Positions 43,005 to 55,935 of a DNA stretch of 64,000 nt are shown here, one piece after another (positions within the stretch are counted from its first letter, which is position 1; each line of letters opens with the position of its first letter). Source of the DNA: Amycolatopsis sp. NBRC 101858. Its GTDB lineage: Bacteria > Actinomycetota > Actinomycetes > Mycobacteriales > Pseudonocardiaceae. The notes beneath the pieces are model-generated. The model was not told the DNA's origin and made no database searches. It saw nothing but the letters and a program-made list of their open reading frames with translations. The DNA lies in assembly GCF_030269325.1 (NCBI RefSeq), contig NZ_BSTD01000001.1, forward strand, positions 2,661,531-2,725,530, written 5' to 3'. The position numbers and the translations under genes are program-made.

Positions 43005-44891
43005 TCACGGCAGCAGCCGGTAAATCACCGCGTCCGAATTGCGCCAGGTCTCCTTCAAGAACGGCTCGTCGGCCAACCCGATCAACCCCGGCTGATAAGG
43101 CGGTTCCGGAGCCGCCACCGGGTCACCCAGGATCACCCAATGAACATTCAGCCGCTGAACCGCCGCCCGCACCGCGGGGTCGGTCCGGTAATCCCGGAAC
43201 CGCTGAGCCAGCAACACAGCGTCCGAAGGCGGTGAAGTCTGGTCGTAATGCGCCGCCACCGTGCGAACTCCCGACAACGCGTACGTCCACGCCGTTCCGT
43301 CGAAGCGGTCGTTCATCGCCCACTCGCCCGGGGCCGCCAGCTTGCCCAGTTCCACCATCGCCGCTTCCTCGCCCGGCGTCACGTGCAGCTTCGACGGGTC
43401 CGCCGCCTGGTAGCCCGTGTACACGCGGGCGCCGTTCGACTTGAAGTACAACCCGTTGGAAAGCGCCACGAAACCCAGCAGCACCACCACCGCGACCGCC
43501 ACCGCCGGCACGCGCGCCGGCAGGTGTTCGCGGAGCCACGACTGGGTGGAGGCCAAGCCGTGTGCCGCCAGGACGCACAGGGGGATCGCCGCCATCGAAA
43601 AGAACCGGTACGGGTCGTCCCACCACGGCCGGGACAACGCCATCACCAGCGGGGCGTTCGACGACGCCACCACCATGTACGCCAGGCCCGTCACCCCCGC
43701 CGTCAGCCCGATCCAGCGCAACGCGCCTGCCCGCGCGAAGAACACGATCCCGAGGAACAGCGCCACCGACAGCCACACCTGCGGATGCGCCTCGAAGTGC
43801 TGGAACCCCAGCAACGCGCCCAGCGCCGTCGACGCGCGCCACTCGCTCGGCCAGCCGTAGTACGGGAGGTCGCTCTGGGCCAGGCCCAGCGCCCCGAACA
43901 ACTGCAGCCACGCCACCAGGAGCGACACCACCGCGATCGGCAGCAGCGCCAGCAGGTCGCGGCCGATCCCGCGCCAGTTCGCCAGCCAGCGCTGCACCAG
44001 CAGCGGCCCGGCGAACAGGATCCCGCCGAACAACGTCGACGAATGGATGCACAGCAACCCGACCGCCGCCAGCAGCAGCACGAAACCCGTGTCCGGCGCG
44101 ACGCGGTCCAGGTACCGCCGCAACGCCACCGCCGCCAGCGGGGTCAGCGTCACCCCGAGCGCGAACGGCAGCAGCGGCCCGCGGTCCATCGACTCGTAAA
44201 CGCCCATCACCGGTGCCACCGCCGTCAGCGCCACCGCGCCCGCGAGCACCGCGCGCCCGCGGAACTCGCGGACCAGCGTCACCAGGGAAAGCGCCAGCAA
44301 ACCCGGCAGCAGCAGCGTGTTCGCGTCCAGCGTCGCCGGGATCGACGCCCCGCTCAGGCGGTTCGTCACCGCCGCCAGCAGGTGGTAGGCGTTGGGGTAG
44401 AACACCGGCGCCGCGTCGCCGTACCAGTTCACATGGCCCGTGCCGAACAGGCTGCCGTCGCCGGTGTCGGCGATGTAGCGGACGGCGTTCCCGTGGTACA
44501 CCGCGTCGAACCCCTGGGGCAGCGCGCCGATGTGGCCGAGGCCGCGCAGCGTCGCGTAAAAGCCCACCGCCGCCCCGAACAGCAGGCACGCGCCCACCGC
44601 GAGGTGCCCACGACGGTCCCACAGCCCGGGTTCCGGCTCGGGCGCCCACCGCCGGACCGTCAGTTTCCGGACGCCGTAAGCGATCGCGGCGAAGACGACC
44701 GTCGAAACCGCGTACGTCACCGGCGTGAACGACCACCCGAGGGCCGCCGTCCACGGTCCGGTCAGGCCGCCGGCGGCGTAGCTCAGCAACGGGGCCAAGC
44801 CGGCCAGGGCCCAGCCGCGCACGCCCGCGGCCAGTCCGATCAGGAGGCCCGGGACGGCGATGACGACAATGGCAACGCAGACGGAGAGCAC
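43005..44891 (-). CDS. DUF6541 polytopic membrane protein, copy 1
   Basis: The 628-residue protein has about 14 membrane helices and a soluble C-terminal part of about 130 residues. Key shared segments with the copy at 52112-54121 are YIADTGDGSLFGTGHVNWYG, FYPNAYHLLAA, SRPWWDDPYRFFSMAAIP and NDRFDGTAWTYALSGVRTV. The layout (many helices, acidic first loop, outer C-terminal domain) resembles GT-C glycosyltransferases using polyprenyl-phosphate sugars. DUF6541 has no proven activity to my knowledge. The location in an envelope cluster supports a glycan role. Confidence 0.82.
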   Translation of the reverse strand: MLSVCVAIVVIAVPGLLIGLAAGVRGWALAGLAPLLSYAAGGLTGPWTAALGWSFTPVTYAVSTVVFAAIAYGVRKLTVRRWAPEPEPGLWDRRGHLAVGACLLFGAAVGFYATLRGLGHIGALPQGFDAVYHGNAVRYIADTGDGSLFGTGHVNWYGDAAPVFYPNAYHLLAAVTNRLSGASIPATLDANTLLLPGLLALSLVTLVREFRGRAVLAGAVALTAVAPVMGVYESMDRGPLLPFALGVTLTPLAAVALRRYLDRVAPDTGFVLLLAAVGLLCIHSSTLFGGILFAGPLLVQRWLANWRGIGRDLLALLPIAVVSLLVAWLQLFGALGLAQSDLPYYGWPSEWRASTALGALLGFQHFEAHPQVWLSVALFLGIVFFARAGALRWIGLTAGVTGLAYMVVASSNAPLVMALSRPWWDDPYRFFSMAAIPLCVLAAHGLASTQSWLREHLPARVPAVAVAVVVLLGFVALSNGLYFKSNGARVYTGYQAADPSKLHVTPGEEAAMVELGKLAAPGEWAMNDRFDGTAWTYALSGVRTVAAHYDQTSPPSDAVLLAQRFRDYRTDPAVRAAVQRLNVHWVILGDPVAAPEPPYQPGLIGLADEPFLKETWRNSDAVIYRLLP

Positions 44892-44988
44892 GCTGGAGAC
44901 TAAGCCGAGAACCGTCGGCAGAACGCTCCGGGGTGAGCTGTCCGATCGGGACGAATCACGAATGTCCCTTCGTGATACCCGAACGGGT

Positions 44989-44994
44989 TATATT
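44989..44994 (+). promoter_or_regulatory. Possible -10 box for the AftB-like gene
   Basis: TATATT sits in an AT-rich stretch 60 nt before GTG 45055, just after an ACCCG-AA-CGGGT inverted repeat (44977-44988) that could be an operator. Confidence 0.35.
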
Positions 44995-45054
44995 GACGAG
45001 TGCGTTTCCCTGCTTGACTGACGCCGGGCGGAGCGAGCTTCACAAGGGGGCCGG

Positions 45055-46701
45055 GTGGTCTACGCGGTCGTGGTGGCGTGGCTGGTCCTCGCCGCGATCG
45101 TGGTTCTCACCTGGGGCCGGCTCGGCACCGACCGCGGCTGGCGCGGTTTCGTCCTCACGCTCACCCTCGGCCTTTCGCTGCTGCACCAGCTGTTGTTCGC
45201 GACGATCACCGAGGACGCGTTCGTTTCGTTCCGCTATGCGCAGAACATCGCCGACGGAAACGGCCCGGTCTTCAACCCCGGAGAACGCGTCGAGGGGTAC
45301 ACGAACTTCTTCTGGCTGGTGCTGATCGCCCTGCCGCGGGCCGCGTTCGGGGCCGACGTGCAGACCACCGCCGTCGTCTTCGGGGTCCTCGCCGCGCTCG
45401 GGTGCGTGCTCCTGTCCTACCTCCTGGTGAACCGGATCGTCGCGGGCGCCGACGCCGAGCCGCGGCCGGCGATCGGCGTCGCCGCCGCGGTGCTGACCGC
45501 GAGCGCCGGCGGCCTCGCCGTCTACGGGCCGTCCGGCTCCGAGGTCCCGCTGTTCGTGCTGCTCCTGCTCGCCGTCTGCTACTCGCTCGCGGCGCGCCGC
45601 CCGGTGGTCGCCGGGGTGCTCGTCGCGTTCGCCGTGATGACCAGCCCGGAAGGCCTGGTGGTCGCCGTGCTGGGCGGCCTCTGGCTGGTCGGCGCCGCAC
45701 TGCGGAAGAAGCACAGCTGGTGGGCGCCCGTGGGCTACGTCCTGGGCGCGCTGGTGTTCCTGATCCCGCGGCTGGCCTGGCGCGCGACGTTCTACCAGCA
45801 CTTCCTCCCCGCACCGCTGGCCGCGAAGCTCGGCGGGCCGTTCGGCTCGCAGATCGCCGGCGGCTGGCCGTACCTGTCCGGGTTCGCCTTGGCGCACCAG
45901 GGTTTCCTGCTGCTCGGGCTGGTCGCCGCGGTCGCGTTGCTGCTTCGGCGCCGCACCGAGACCATCGAGGCCAGGGCCCTGATCTGGCTGCTGTTCGCGA
46001 CGGCCGCGACGGTCGCCGCCGCCGCGGTGCTGATCGGTGGCGACCCCGGTCCGTCGTGGCGGCTGCTGGCCCCGGTGCCGCCGCTGATCGCGGTGGCGGC
46101 CGCCAGTGCGTACGGCGTGCTCACCGTGGACGCCGAACCGTCGCCGCGGCCGAAGGCGTGGCCCGCCGCGACGCGGCTCGTCCCGGTGACCGCCTGCGGG
46201 CTCGCCGGCATCGCGGTGCTCGTCTCGGTGTTCAGCCCCGAGATGCTCGACCGCGTGCGCGACTGGCGCGCGCACGGCACCGAGCTGACCGAGATCGGCG
46301 GCTGGCTCGGCCGGTACCTGCCACCCGGGTCGGTGGTCAGCGGGGCCGCGCCCGGCGCGCTCGCGGCCCACGGCGGGCAGCTGCTCATCGTCGACGTCCT
46401 CGGCCGCACCGACGACCACATCGCCCGCGAGGGCCGGCACGAAGACGGCGTCGCGACCGACTACGACTACGTCGTCAACGGCCGCCGCCCGACCGTCGCC
46501 GTGCCCTCCGACAGCGGCTACGCCGACCGCCAGCACTGCGCGATCGACCCCGTCTACGCGGGCAAGTACGAGGTCGCCACCTTCCGCCGCGTCGGCACGC
46601 CCTACTGGGTCTCGGTGTACCCGCGCACGGAGCAGGCGAAGTCGGTGGTCACGGACCTCGACAAGGGCCCGGACTTCCGCTACGTACCCTGTCCCACGTG
46701 A
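45055..46701 (+). CDS. GT-C membrane glycosyltransferase, AftB-like
   Basis: The 548-residue membrane protein has about ten helices and a soluble C-terminal region of about 130 residues. The first outside loop reads ITEDAFVSFRYAQNIADGNG, then NPGERVEGYTNFFW. An acidic pair plus the GE-x-VEGYTN signature is typical of AftB-type arabinofuranosyltransferases, which cap arabinan using decaprenyl-phosphoryl-arabinose outside the membrane. DprE1/DprE2 and the phosphoribosyltransferase, all in this window, make that donor. GTG 45055 follows AAGGGGG. An AftB assignment is likely; a related terminal transferase is possible. Confidence 0.78.
   Translation: MVYAVVVAWLVLAAIVVLTWGRLGTDRGWRGFVLTLTLGLSLLHQLLFATITEDAFVSFRYAQNIADGNGPVFNPGERVEGYTNFFWLVLIALPRAAFGADVQTTAVVFGVLAALGCVLLSYLLVNRIVAGADAEPRPAIGVAAAVLTASAGGLAVYGPSGSEVPLFVLLLLAVCYSLAARRPVVAGVLVAFAVMTSPEGLVVAVLGGLWLVGAALRKKHSWWAPVGYVLGALVFLIPRLAWRATFYQHFLPAPLAAKLGGPFGSQIAGGWPYLSGFALAHQGFLLLGLVAAVALLLRRRTETIEARALIWLLFATAATVAAAAVLIGGDPGPSWRLLAPVPPLIAVAAASAYGVLTVDAEPSPRPKAWPAATRLVPVTACGLAGIAVLVSVFSPEMLDRVRDWRAHGTELTEIGGWLGRYLPPGSVVSGAAPGALAAHGGQLLIVDVLGRTDDHIAREGRHEDGVATDYDYVVNGRRPTVAVPSDSGYADRQHCAIDPVYAGKYEVATFRRVGTPYWVSVYPRTEQAKSVVTDLDKGPDFRYVPCPT
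46685..46690 (+). promoter_or_regulatory. -10 box inside the 3' end of the AftB-like gene
   Basis: TACCCT ends 7 nt before GTG 46698. The next gene can therefore be transcribed as a leaderless mRNA from within its upstream neighbour, whose stop (46701) overlaps the GTG. Confidence 0.5.
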
Positions 46702-48281
46702 AGCTCGAGGTCCCGAAACGCCGGCTCGGCGCCGAAGCGAAGCTCGGGATCGGGGTCTTCGGGACGTCGTTCGCGCTGTTCGTGCTGCGGTTCCTGGTGC
46801 CGCGCCCGGTCGCGATGTCCAACAACGGCGACGGCGGCCGCGTGCTGTGCGGGGCCGGGATCACCTGGAAGGGCCTGCCGGAGGCGTTCGTCCACCTCGC
46901 CTACACGCCCGCGGCCGGCGCGCCGCCGTGCCGGCCGACCTACCTGCTCACGCAGAGCTGGTTCGCGGACCTGGCCGTCGGGATCGGCCGGCTGATCGGC
47001 CTGCCGGGGACGCTCAGCCTGGTCGTGCTGGGCCTGCTGAGCAGCGTCGTCGCCGCGGCGGCGATCGCCGCGATCGTGCTCGGCCTGCCGTACTCCCGGC
47101 GCGTCCGGCTGGCCGTGGCCGCCGGGCTCGTGCTGGTCGTCGCCGACTCGGCGTTCTTCGGCTACTTCGCCGCGGTGCTCGGCGAAGGCGCGGCGTTCCT
47201 CGGCCTCCTGCTGATCGTCGGCGGCCTGCTGCTGACCGCGCGCGAAGGCCGCTGGAGCTACGCGGGCATGGCGGTGACGTTCGCCGGCGGCGTGCTGGCG
47301 GTCAACGCCAAGGTCCAGACGCTGACGATCCTGCCGATCCTCGCGCTCGCGGTGTTCCTGGTCCGGCCGGGCGCGCTGCGCGGGCCGAAGCGGTGGGCGG
47401 CGGCGGTGCTGGTCGTCGGCGCGCTCGGTGCCGTGACGCTGGCCGCGCAGCAGAGCGTCGAACCCGCCCGGGCGCCGGACGGCACGTACAGCGAGTTCCC
47501 CGGCGACGACTCGCGCGAGATCAACGTGTTCAACTCGGTCTTCCTGAACATCGTCGACGGCAAGCACGACACCCAGGCCGACCTGGCCGCGCTCGGGCTG
47601 CCGCCGTCGTTCGCGCAGTACGCGGGCAACGGCTGGTGGCACCCGCACCCGGCAACCATGGACCCGCTCTACGCGCGGTACCGCGGGCAGCTGACCCGCG
47701 AGAACGTCGTCGCGTACTTCGCGAGCCACCCCGGCCGGACGCTGGAGGTGCTGAACCGGGCCGCGACCGACCAGCTCACCGCCCGCCCGGACTACCTCGG
47801 CAGCTTCGACCAAGAGGCGGGCTTCGCGCCGCACGCGCAGGAGTACCGGGTGCCGGTGGTGTCGTGGCTGACCGGCCTGCTCAGCCCGCTCGGCCTGTTC
47901 GCGCTCGCGCCGATCTGGCTGTTCGTGCTGGTCAGAGCCTGGACGCAACGTCGCGGCGCACTCGGCGTGGTGCTGGCGTTCCTCTTCGCCGTCTCGCTGA
48001 CGCAGTTCGGCGCCGCGGCCCTCGGCGACGGCATCGAGGGCATCAAGCACCAGTCCGTCGCGCTGTTCACGATCCTGCTGGCCCTCGTGCTGGCCGTGCT
48101 GCCTCAGTCGCGGTCGAGCGAGCCGCGGTGGGGCAGGAACTCCTCGGTCGGCGGGCCGTCGTCGGCTTGGACCCGCTTCGCCGGCGGCTTCGGCCAGAAC
48201 GGCGGCACCTCGAGCAGCACGAACACGAGCAGCCCGGCCAAGCCGACCAGGAAGATCGTCGACGACGACGCCAGCTTGTAG
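46698..48281 (+). CDS. Polytopic membrane protein of the envelope cluster
   Basis: The 527-residue frame has about ten helices, a first outside loop with SNNGDGGRVLCGAG and a large middle outside loop (about 255-350) rich in charged residues and His. It looks like a GT-C-type or lipid-modifying enzyme, but I do not recognise the family. GTG 46698 overlaps the upstream stop (ACGTGA). The last 59 codons (from 48105) are antisense to the next gene; the helical core ends near LALVLAVLPQS, so the true functional end is probably there. Confidence 0.75.
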   Translation: MKLEVPKRRLGAEAKLGIGVFGTSFALFVLRFLVPRPVAMSNNGDGGRVLCGAGITWKGLPEAFVHLAYTPAAGAPPCRPTYLLTQSWFADLAVGIGRLIGLPGTLSLVVLGLLSSVVAAAAIAAIVLGLPYSRRVRLAVAAGLVLVVADSAFFGYFAAVLGEGAAFLGLLLIVGGLLLTAREGRWSYAGMAVTFAGGVLAVNAKVQTLTILPILALAVFLVRPGALRGPKRWAAAVLVVGALGAVTLAAQQSVEPARAPDGTYSEFPGDDSREINVFNSVFLNIVDGKHDTQADLAALGLPPSFAQYAGNGWWHPHPATMDPLYARYRGQLTRENVVAYFASHPGRTLEVLNRAATDQLTARPDYLGSFDQEAGFAPHAQEYRVPVVSWLTGLLSPLGLFALAPIWLFVLVRAWTQRRGALGVVLAFLFAVSLTQFGAAALGDGIEGIKHQSVALFTILLALVLAVLPQSRSSEPRWGRNSSVGGPSSAWTRFAGGFGQNGGTSSSTNTSSPAKPTRKIVDDDASL

Positions 48282-49345
48282 TTCACCGCGAAGTACAGGA
48301 AGAAGAGGACGCCGACCCAGATGCGCCGGGCTTCGCCGTGGTGCCGGTCGAGCACGACCGCGACCAGCCCGATGACCAGCGGCGCGAGCATCACGAAGAC
48401 GCGCTGGGTGTCCGTGGCGACCAGCCGCCCGGCCAGGCAGCACAGCCCCAGCCAGACACTGGACACCAGCAGCAGGCTCCGGGTGCCGTTCAGCCGGAAC
48501 TCGCGGTAGAGGCCGTAGGCGAAGATCAGCCAGAAGAAGCCGAACGTGCTGTAGAGGGCCGCCTGGTCCACACCCTTGTTCGAGGACAGGGCGAAGCGGA
48601 TGTTGCCCAGCAGGCCGCTGTTGGCCTGCCCGGCGCCGAACCCGTAGTCGCCGCCGATCAGCGCCTGGGCCCACAGCCGGAACCCGAAGTACAGCCCGGC
48701 CGCGACCACGACGGCGACGAGCCCGCCGATCACCTGCTTGTCCCGCAGCGACCGCGACCGCGTCCACGCCGCCAGCGGGTACAGCGGCGCGAGCAGCAGC
48801 GTCGTCTCCTTGTTGATCGTGCCGACGACGATCACCACCGCGAACCAGATCAGCCGCCGGTCGAACAGCAGCCACAGCGCGACCAGGTAGAGCAGGTTGT
48901 TCAGCGGGTCGACCAGGTACGGGTTGCTGAACGCGTACGGCGCGTACCAGAACGTGCAGGCCAGCGCGGTCGCGGCGAGCGCCGAGGTGTACAGCCGCAG
49001 GTCCAGGCGGACCCAGAGGAACTCGAAGAAGACGATCGCCGCGGCGAGGACCAGCGCGAAGGTGAACGCCAGCCACACGGAGTCGAGGGAGATGCCGGTG
49101 AACCGGTTGACGGTGTGGACGAGCCACGGGCTGAGCATCCGCAGGGCGAACGGGTTGTCGACCTGCGCGCCGGTCTGCACCGACATCGCGTAGTACTCGG
49201 CGGCGTCACCCCACGCCTTCTCGTGCGCGTTCGGCTGCACGGGTGCGTAGGAGATCAGGTTGAGGAGCGTCACCGTGACCAGCCCCAGGTACACCGCGAC
49301 TCGGTGGCCGGCTCGTCTCACAGGCGATTCGATCACTGTCCCCAC
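48104..49345 (-). CDS. Polytopic membrane protein, GT-C-like
   Basis: The 413-residue protein has about ten helices. The first outside loop contains KAWGDAAEYYAMSVQTGAQV, an acidic motif (GDAAEYY) of the kind GT-C transferases use at the active site. Then come FALRMLSPWLVHTVNR and SNPYLVDPLNNLLYLVALWL. The C-terminal tail is charged and cytoplasmic. The family is not named with confidence. GTG 49345 has TAGGCT 6 nt upstream (leaderless). It overlaps the opposite gene by 178 bp at its 3' end. Confidence 0.78.
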   Translation of the reverse strand: MGTVIESPVRRAGHRVAVYLGLVTVTLLNLISYAPVQPNAHEKAWGDAAEYYAMSVQTGAQVDNPFALRMLSPWLVHTVNRFTGISLDSVWLAFTFALVLAAAIVFFEFLWVRLDLRLYTSALAATALACTFWYAPYAFSNPYLVDPLNNLLYLVALWLLFDRRLIWFAVVIVVGTINKETTLLLAPLYPLAAWTRSRSLRDKQVIGGLVAVVVAAGLYFGFRLWAQALIGGDYGFGAGQANSGLLGNIRFALSSNKGVDQAALYSTFGFFWLIFAYGLYREFRLNGTRSLLLVSSVWLGLCCLAGRLVATDTQRVFVMLAPLVIGLVAVVLDRHHGEARRIWVGVLFFLYFAVNYKLASSSTIFLVGLAGLLVFVLLEVPPFWPKPPAKRVQADDGPPTEEFLPHRGSLDRD

Positions 49346-49351
49346 GCCGAA

Positions 49352-49357
49352 AGCCTA
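49352..49357 (-). promoter_or_regulatory. -10 box for leaderless 49345 gene
   Basis: TAGGCT on the minus strand ends 6 nt before GTG 49345. Confidence 0.5.
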
Positions 49358-49435
49358 GTGGTCGTTCGAGTGGCGTGAGCTTCGCCCGGTTTGTGGCCTT
49401 CACCGCTGAACACCGGTCAAGAACCTACGGTCCCG

Positions 49436-49441
49436 TAACCT
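49436..49441 (+). promoter_or_regulatory. -10 box for leaderless plsC-like gene
   Basis: TAACCT ends 6 nt before ATG 49448, the same hexamer as at pheA. No ribosome binding site is seen. Confidence 0.55.
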
Positions 49442-49447
49442 GGCGTG

Positions 49448-50176
49448 ATGGCTGACTTCGTGTACCCGCCCGTGATCGCGGCGGCCCGGACGATGTTCCG
49501 GGTACTGGACAACCGCATCCGGGTCGAGGGCGCGGAGCACATCCCGCGCCGCGGCGGTGCGGTCATCGCGTGCAACCACGTGAGCTACCTCGACTTCATC
49601 TTCTGCGGCCTCGGCGCGCGCCCGGCCAAGCGGCTGACGCGGTTCATGGCGAAGAAGGAGATCTTCGACAACAAGATCGCCGGGCCGCTGATGCGCGGGA
49701 TGCACCACATCTCCGTCGACCGCTCCGCCGGCCTGGCCTCCTACCGCGAGGCACTCGAGAAGCTGCAGGCCGGCGAGGTCGTCGGCGTCTTCCCCGAAGC
49801 CACCATCAGCCGGTCGTTCACCGTCAAAGAGATCAAGTCGGGCGCCGTCCGGATGGCCGCGGCGGCGGACGTCCCGGTCGTGCCGATGGCGCTGTGGGGC
49901 ACGCAACGGCTCTGGACGAAGGGCCGGCCGAAGGACCTGACCCGCCGCCACGTGCCGATCTCGATCCTCATCGGCGAGCCGCTGCGCCCGGCCAAGGGCG
50001 ACGACTGGGACGTCGTGACGAAGGAGCTGCGCACGCGGATGAGCGCGCTCGTCGACCGCGCCCAGGCCGAGTACCCCGACCAGCCCGCGTCCGACGAAGA
50101 ACGCTGGTGGCTGCCTGCGCACCTGGGCGGGACGGCGCCGACACCGGAGGAAGCGGCCGAGCTCGATCGCGGTTAG
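49448..50176 (+). CDS. 1-acylglycerol-3-phosphate acyltransferase (PlsC family)
   Basis: The 242-residue enzyme places an acyl chain on lysophospholipid. The HX4D motif is in CNHVSYLDFIF, followed by FMAKKEIFDNKIAGPLMRGM, the substrate-binding FPEATISRS (FPEG-type motif with Ala for Gly) and VPVVPMALWGTQRLW. The hydrophobic N-terminus associates with the membrane. ATG 49448 is preferred to GTG 49445 by the spacing from the -10 box. It overlaps the HAD gene convergently by 4 nt. Confidence 0.92.
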   Translation: MADFVYPPVIAAARTMFRVLDNRIRVEGAEHIPRRGGAVIACNHVSYLDFIFCGLGARPAKRLTRFMAKKEIFDNKIAGPLMRGMHHISVDRSAGLASYREALEKLQAGEVVGVFPEATISRSFTVKEIKSGAVRMAAAADVPVVPMALWGTQRLWTKGRPKDLTRRHVPISILIGEPLRPAKGDDWDVVTKELRTRMSALVDRAQAEYPDQPASDEERWWLPAHLGGTAPTPEEAAELDRG

Positions 50177-50985
50177 AACCAGCGCTCGAGCACCTGCGCG
50201 ACGCCATCGTCGCCAGCCGGGCCGGTGACCTCGTCGGCCACCGCGAGCACCGCCCGGTGCCCGTCCTCCATCGCGACGCCGTGGCCGGCCCAGCGCAGCA
50301 TCTCGACGTCGTTGGGCATGTCGCCGAACGCGATCACCTGCTCGCGCCCGACACCGAGGCGCTCGGCGACGTCGGCGAGGCCGGTCGCCTTCGTGATCCC
50401 GTGCGCGGACAGCTCCACCAGGCCGCCCGACGACGAGTACGTGACGTCGACGTCGCGGTCGAAGAGGGCGTTGATCGCCTCGGCCATCTCGTCGGACGAC
50501 ATCCCGCGGTGGCTGACCAGCAGCTTGATCGCCGGGTGCCCGAGCACCTCGGCGCGCGGCGCCGTGCGGCCTTCGCCGTCGCCCCAGGGGTTGTGGTAGT
50601 TCGGCTCGATCACGAAGCTGCGCATCTCGTGGTCGGCGTCGGTGCTGACGCGTTCGGCGGCCAGCCGGCAGCCGGGCAGGGCCTTGTCGAGCGCGTGCGC
50701 GATGTCGTGGAGCAGCTCCGGCTTCAGCAGGCCGTGCACCGCGACGACCTCCTCGCGGCCGCAGTCGTACAGGACGGCGCCGTTCGCGCACACGGCGTAC
50801 CCGGTCAGGTCGAGGGGCTTGGCCACGGGCGCGATCCAGCGCGGCGGGCGGCCGCTGGCCAGCACGAACGGCACGCCCGCGTCGATCGCCCGGCGGACGG
50901 TCGCGATGGTGCGGGCGCTGAGGGATTCGGAGGGGCCGAGCAGGGTGCCGTCGACGTCGGACGCGATCAACTGAGGTCTCTCCAC
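50173..50985 (-). CDS. HAD-superfamily Cof-type phosphatase
   Basis: The 270-residue cytosolic phosphatase has motif I IASDVDGTLLG (nucleophile Asp and Asp+2), motif II LASGRPP, a C2-type cap, and motifs III/IV in KATGLADVAERLG and VIAFGDMPNDVEML. Cof-type enzymes remove phosphate from sugar phosphates or cofactors such as FMN or PLP. The substrate is not indicated by context. GTG 50985 has GACAAT 6 nt upstream, suggesting another leaderless start. Confidence 0.92.
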   Translation of the reverse strand: MERPQLIASDVDGTLLGPSESLSARTIATVRRAIDAGVPFVLASGRPPRWIAPVAKPLDLTGYAVCANGAVLYDCGREEVVAVHGLLKPELLHDIAHALDKALPGCRLAAERVSTDADHEMRSFVIEPNYHNPWGDGEGRTAPRAEVLGHPAIKLLVSHRGMSSDEMAEAINALFDRDVDVTYSSSGGLVELSAHGITKATGLADVAERLGVGREQVIAFGDMPNDVEMLRWAGHGVAMEDGHRAVLAVADEVTGPAGDDGVAQVLERWF

Positions 50986-51052
50986 CCGCCCATTGTCCCT
51001 GACACGTTCGGGTGGCCTCGTCCCCGTCCGAGCGATTGTCGGTGGTTACCAG

Positions 51053-51058
51053 TACGGT
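51053..51058 (+). promoter_or_regulatory. -10 box for leaderless LLM oxidoreductase gene
   Basis: TACGGT ends 8 nt before GTG 51067, with no ribosome binding site. Confidence 0.5.
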
Positions 51059-51066
51059 CCGGGTCT

Positions 51067-51963
51067 GTGCGAGCAGGCATCGTGATTCTTCCGGAAGATC
51101 GTTGGTGGGCGGCCGAGCCGAAGTGGCGCGCCGCCGAGGAATACGGCTTCGACCACGCCTGGACCTATGACCACCTGGGCTGGCGCAACCTCGTGGACGG
51201 CCCGTGGTTCTCCGCGGTCCCGACCCTGACGGCGGCGGCGATGGTGACGTCCCGCATCCGGCTGGGCACGTTCGTGGCTTCCCCGGTCGCGCGGCACCCG
51301 GTGCCGTTCATGCGCGAGCTGACCACCCTCGACGACATTTCGGACGGCCGCTTCGTCCTCGGCGTCGGCGCGGGCGTCGACCACCAGCGCTACGACGGCA
51401 AGGTGCTCGACGCGCCGGAGCTGACGGCGAAGCAGCGGGCCGACCGGTTCACCGAGTTCGTCGAGGCGCTCGACGGGCTGCTCATCACGGACAAGTTCGA
51501 CTTCGACGGCGAGTACTACCGGGCCCGCGAGGCCCGCAACCTGCCGGGCACGGTCCAGCGGCCGCGGCTGCCGTTCGTGGTCGCGGCGAACGGCCCCCGC
51601 ACGATGACCCTCGCGGCGCGCTTCGGCGCGGGCTGGGTCACGACGGGCAAGGGCGGCGCGACCGAGGACGAGTGGTGGGACGGCATCAAGCAGCTCACCG
51701 AGGTCTTCGGCGAGCGGCTGGACGCGGTCGGCCGCGAGCGGGCGGGCATCCAGCGCTACCTGAGCCTGGACGCGTCGCCGGTCTTCTCGCTGAGCAGCGT
51801 CGAGGCGTTCCGGGACGCGGCGGGCCGCGCGGGGGAGCTGGGCTTCACCGACGTCATCTCGCACTGGCCGCGGTCGTCTTCGCCGTACGAAGGCCGCGAA
51901 GCCGTACTGGAGCAGGTGGCGAGCGACGTGCTGCCGGAGCTCCACGCTAGTCCGAACGGGTGA
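51067..51963 (+). CDS. LLM-class oxidoreductase, probably F420-dependent
   Basis: The 298-residue TIM-barrel oxidoreductase of the luciferase-like superfamily has AEEYGFDHAWTYDHLGWR near the start, RIRLGTFVASPVARHPV, DDISDGRFVLGVGAG and PFVVAANGPRTMTLAARFG. This pattern is typical of actinobacterial F420-dependent enzymes that oxidise alcohols or reduce enones. It is monocistronic, ended by the hairpin at 52056-52096. It is not an alkanal luciferase (see rejected items). Confidence 0.9.
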   Translation: MRAGIVILPEDRWWAAEPKWRAAEEYGFDHAWTYDHLGWRNLVDGPWFSAVPTLTAAAMVTSRIRLGTFVASPVARHPVPFMRELTTLDDISDGRFVLGVGAGVDHQRYDGKVLDAPELTAKQRADRFTEFVEALDGLLITDKFDFDGEYYRAREARNLPGTVQRPRLPFVVAANGPRTMTLAARFGAGWVTTGKGGATEDEWWDGIKQLTEVFGERLDAVGRERAGIQRYLSLDASPVFSLSSVEAFRDAAGRAGELGFTDVISHWPRSSSPYEGREAVLEQVASDVLPELHASPNG

Positions 51964-52055
51964 CATCCGGGTAGCGAGGAAACCGATTGCCGTCCCCTGG
52001 GCGTCCTTCACTGCAGACGTCAGAGATCACCCCGGGGGTGGTTGGGGGACGGAGG

Positions 52056-52096
52056 GCCCTCGTGGCCGCGGCACGGGGCGCCGCGGCCACGAGGGC
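52056..52096. terminator. Bidirectional terminator hairpin
   Basis: A perfect 17-bp stem GCCCTCGTGGCCGCGGC / GCCGCGGCCACGAGGGC has a 7-nt loop and TTT after it on the plus strand. It lies between convergent stops (51963 and 52112) and can serve both genes. Confidence 0.88.
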
Positions 52097-52111
52097 TTTG
52101 TCTTGTCCGGG

Positions 52112-55931
<3,820 letters not shown>

Positions 55932-55935
<4 letters not shown>

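Noticed and set aside
39167..51963. Bioluminescence (lux) operon
   Set aside because: LuxC- and LuxE-like genes are present, but luxA, luxB and luxD are not. The luciferase-superfamily protein at 51067 is of the F420 type, is 10 kb away and has its own promoter and terminator.
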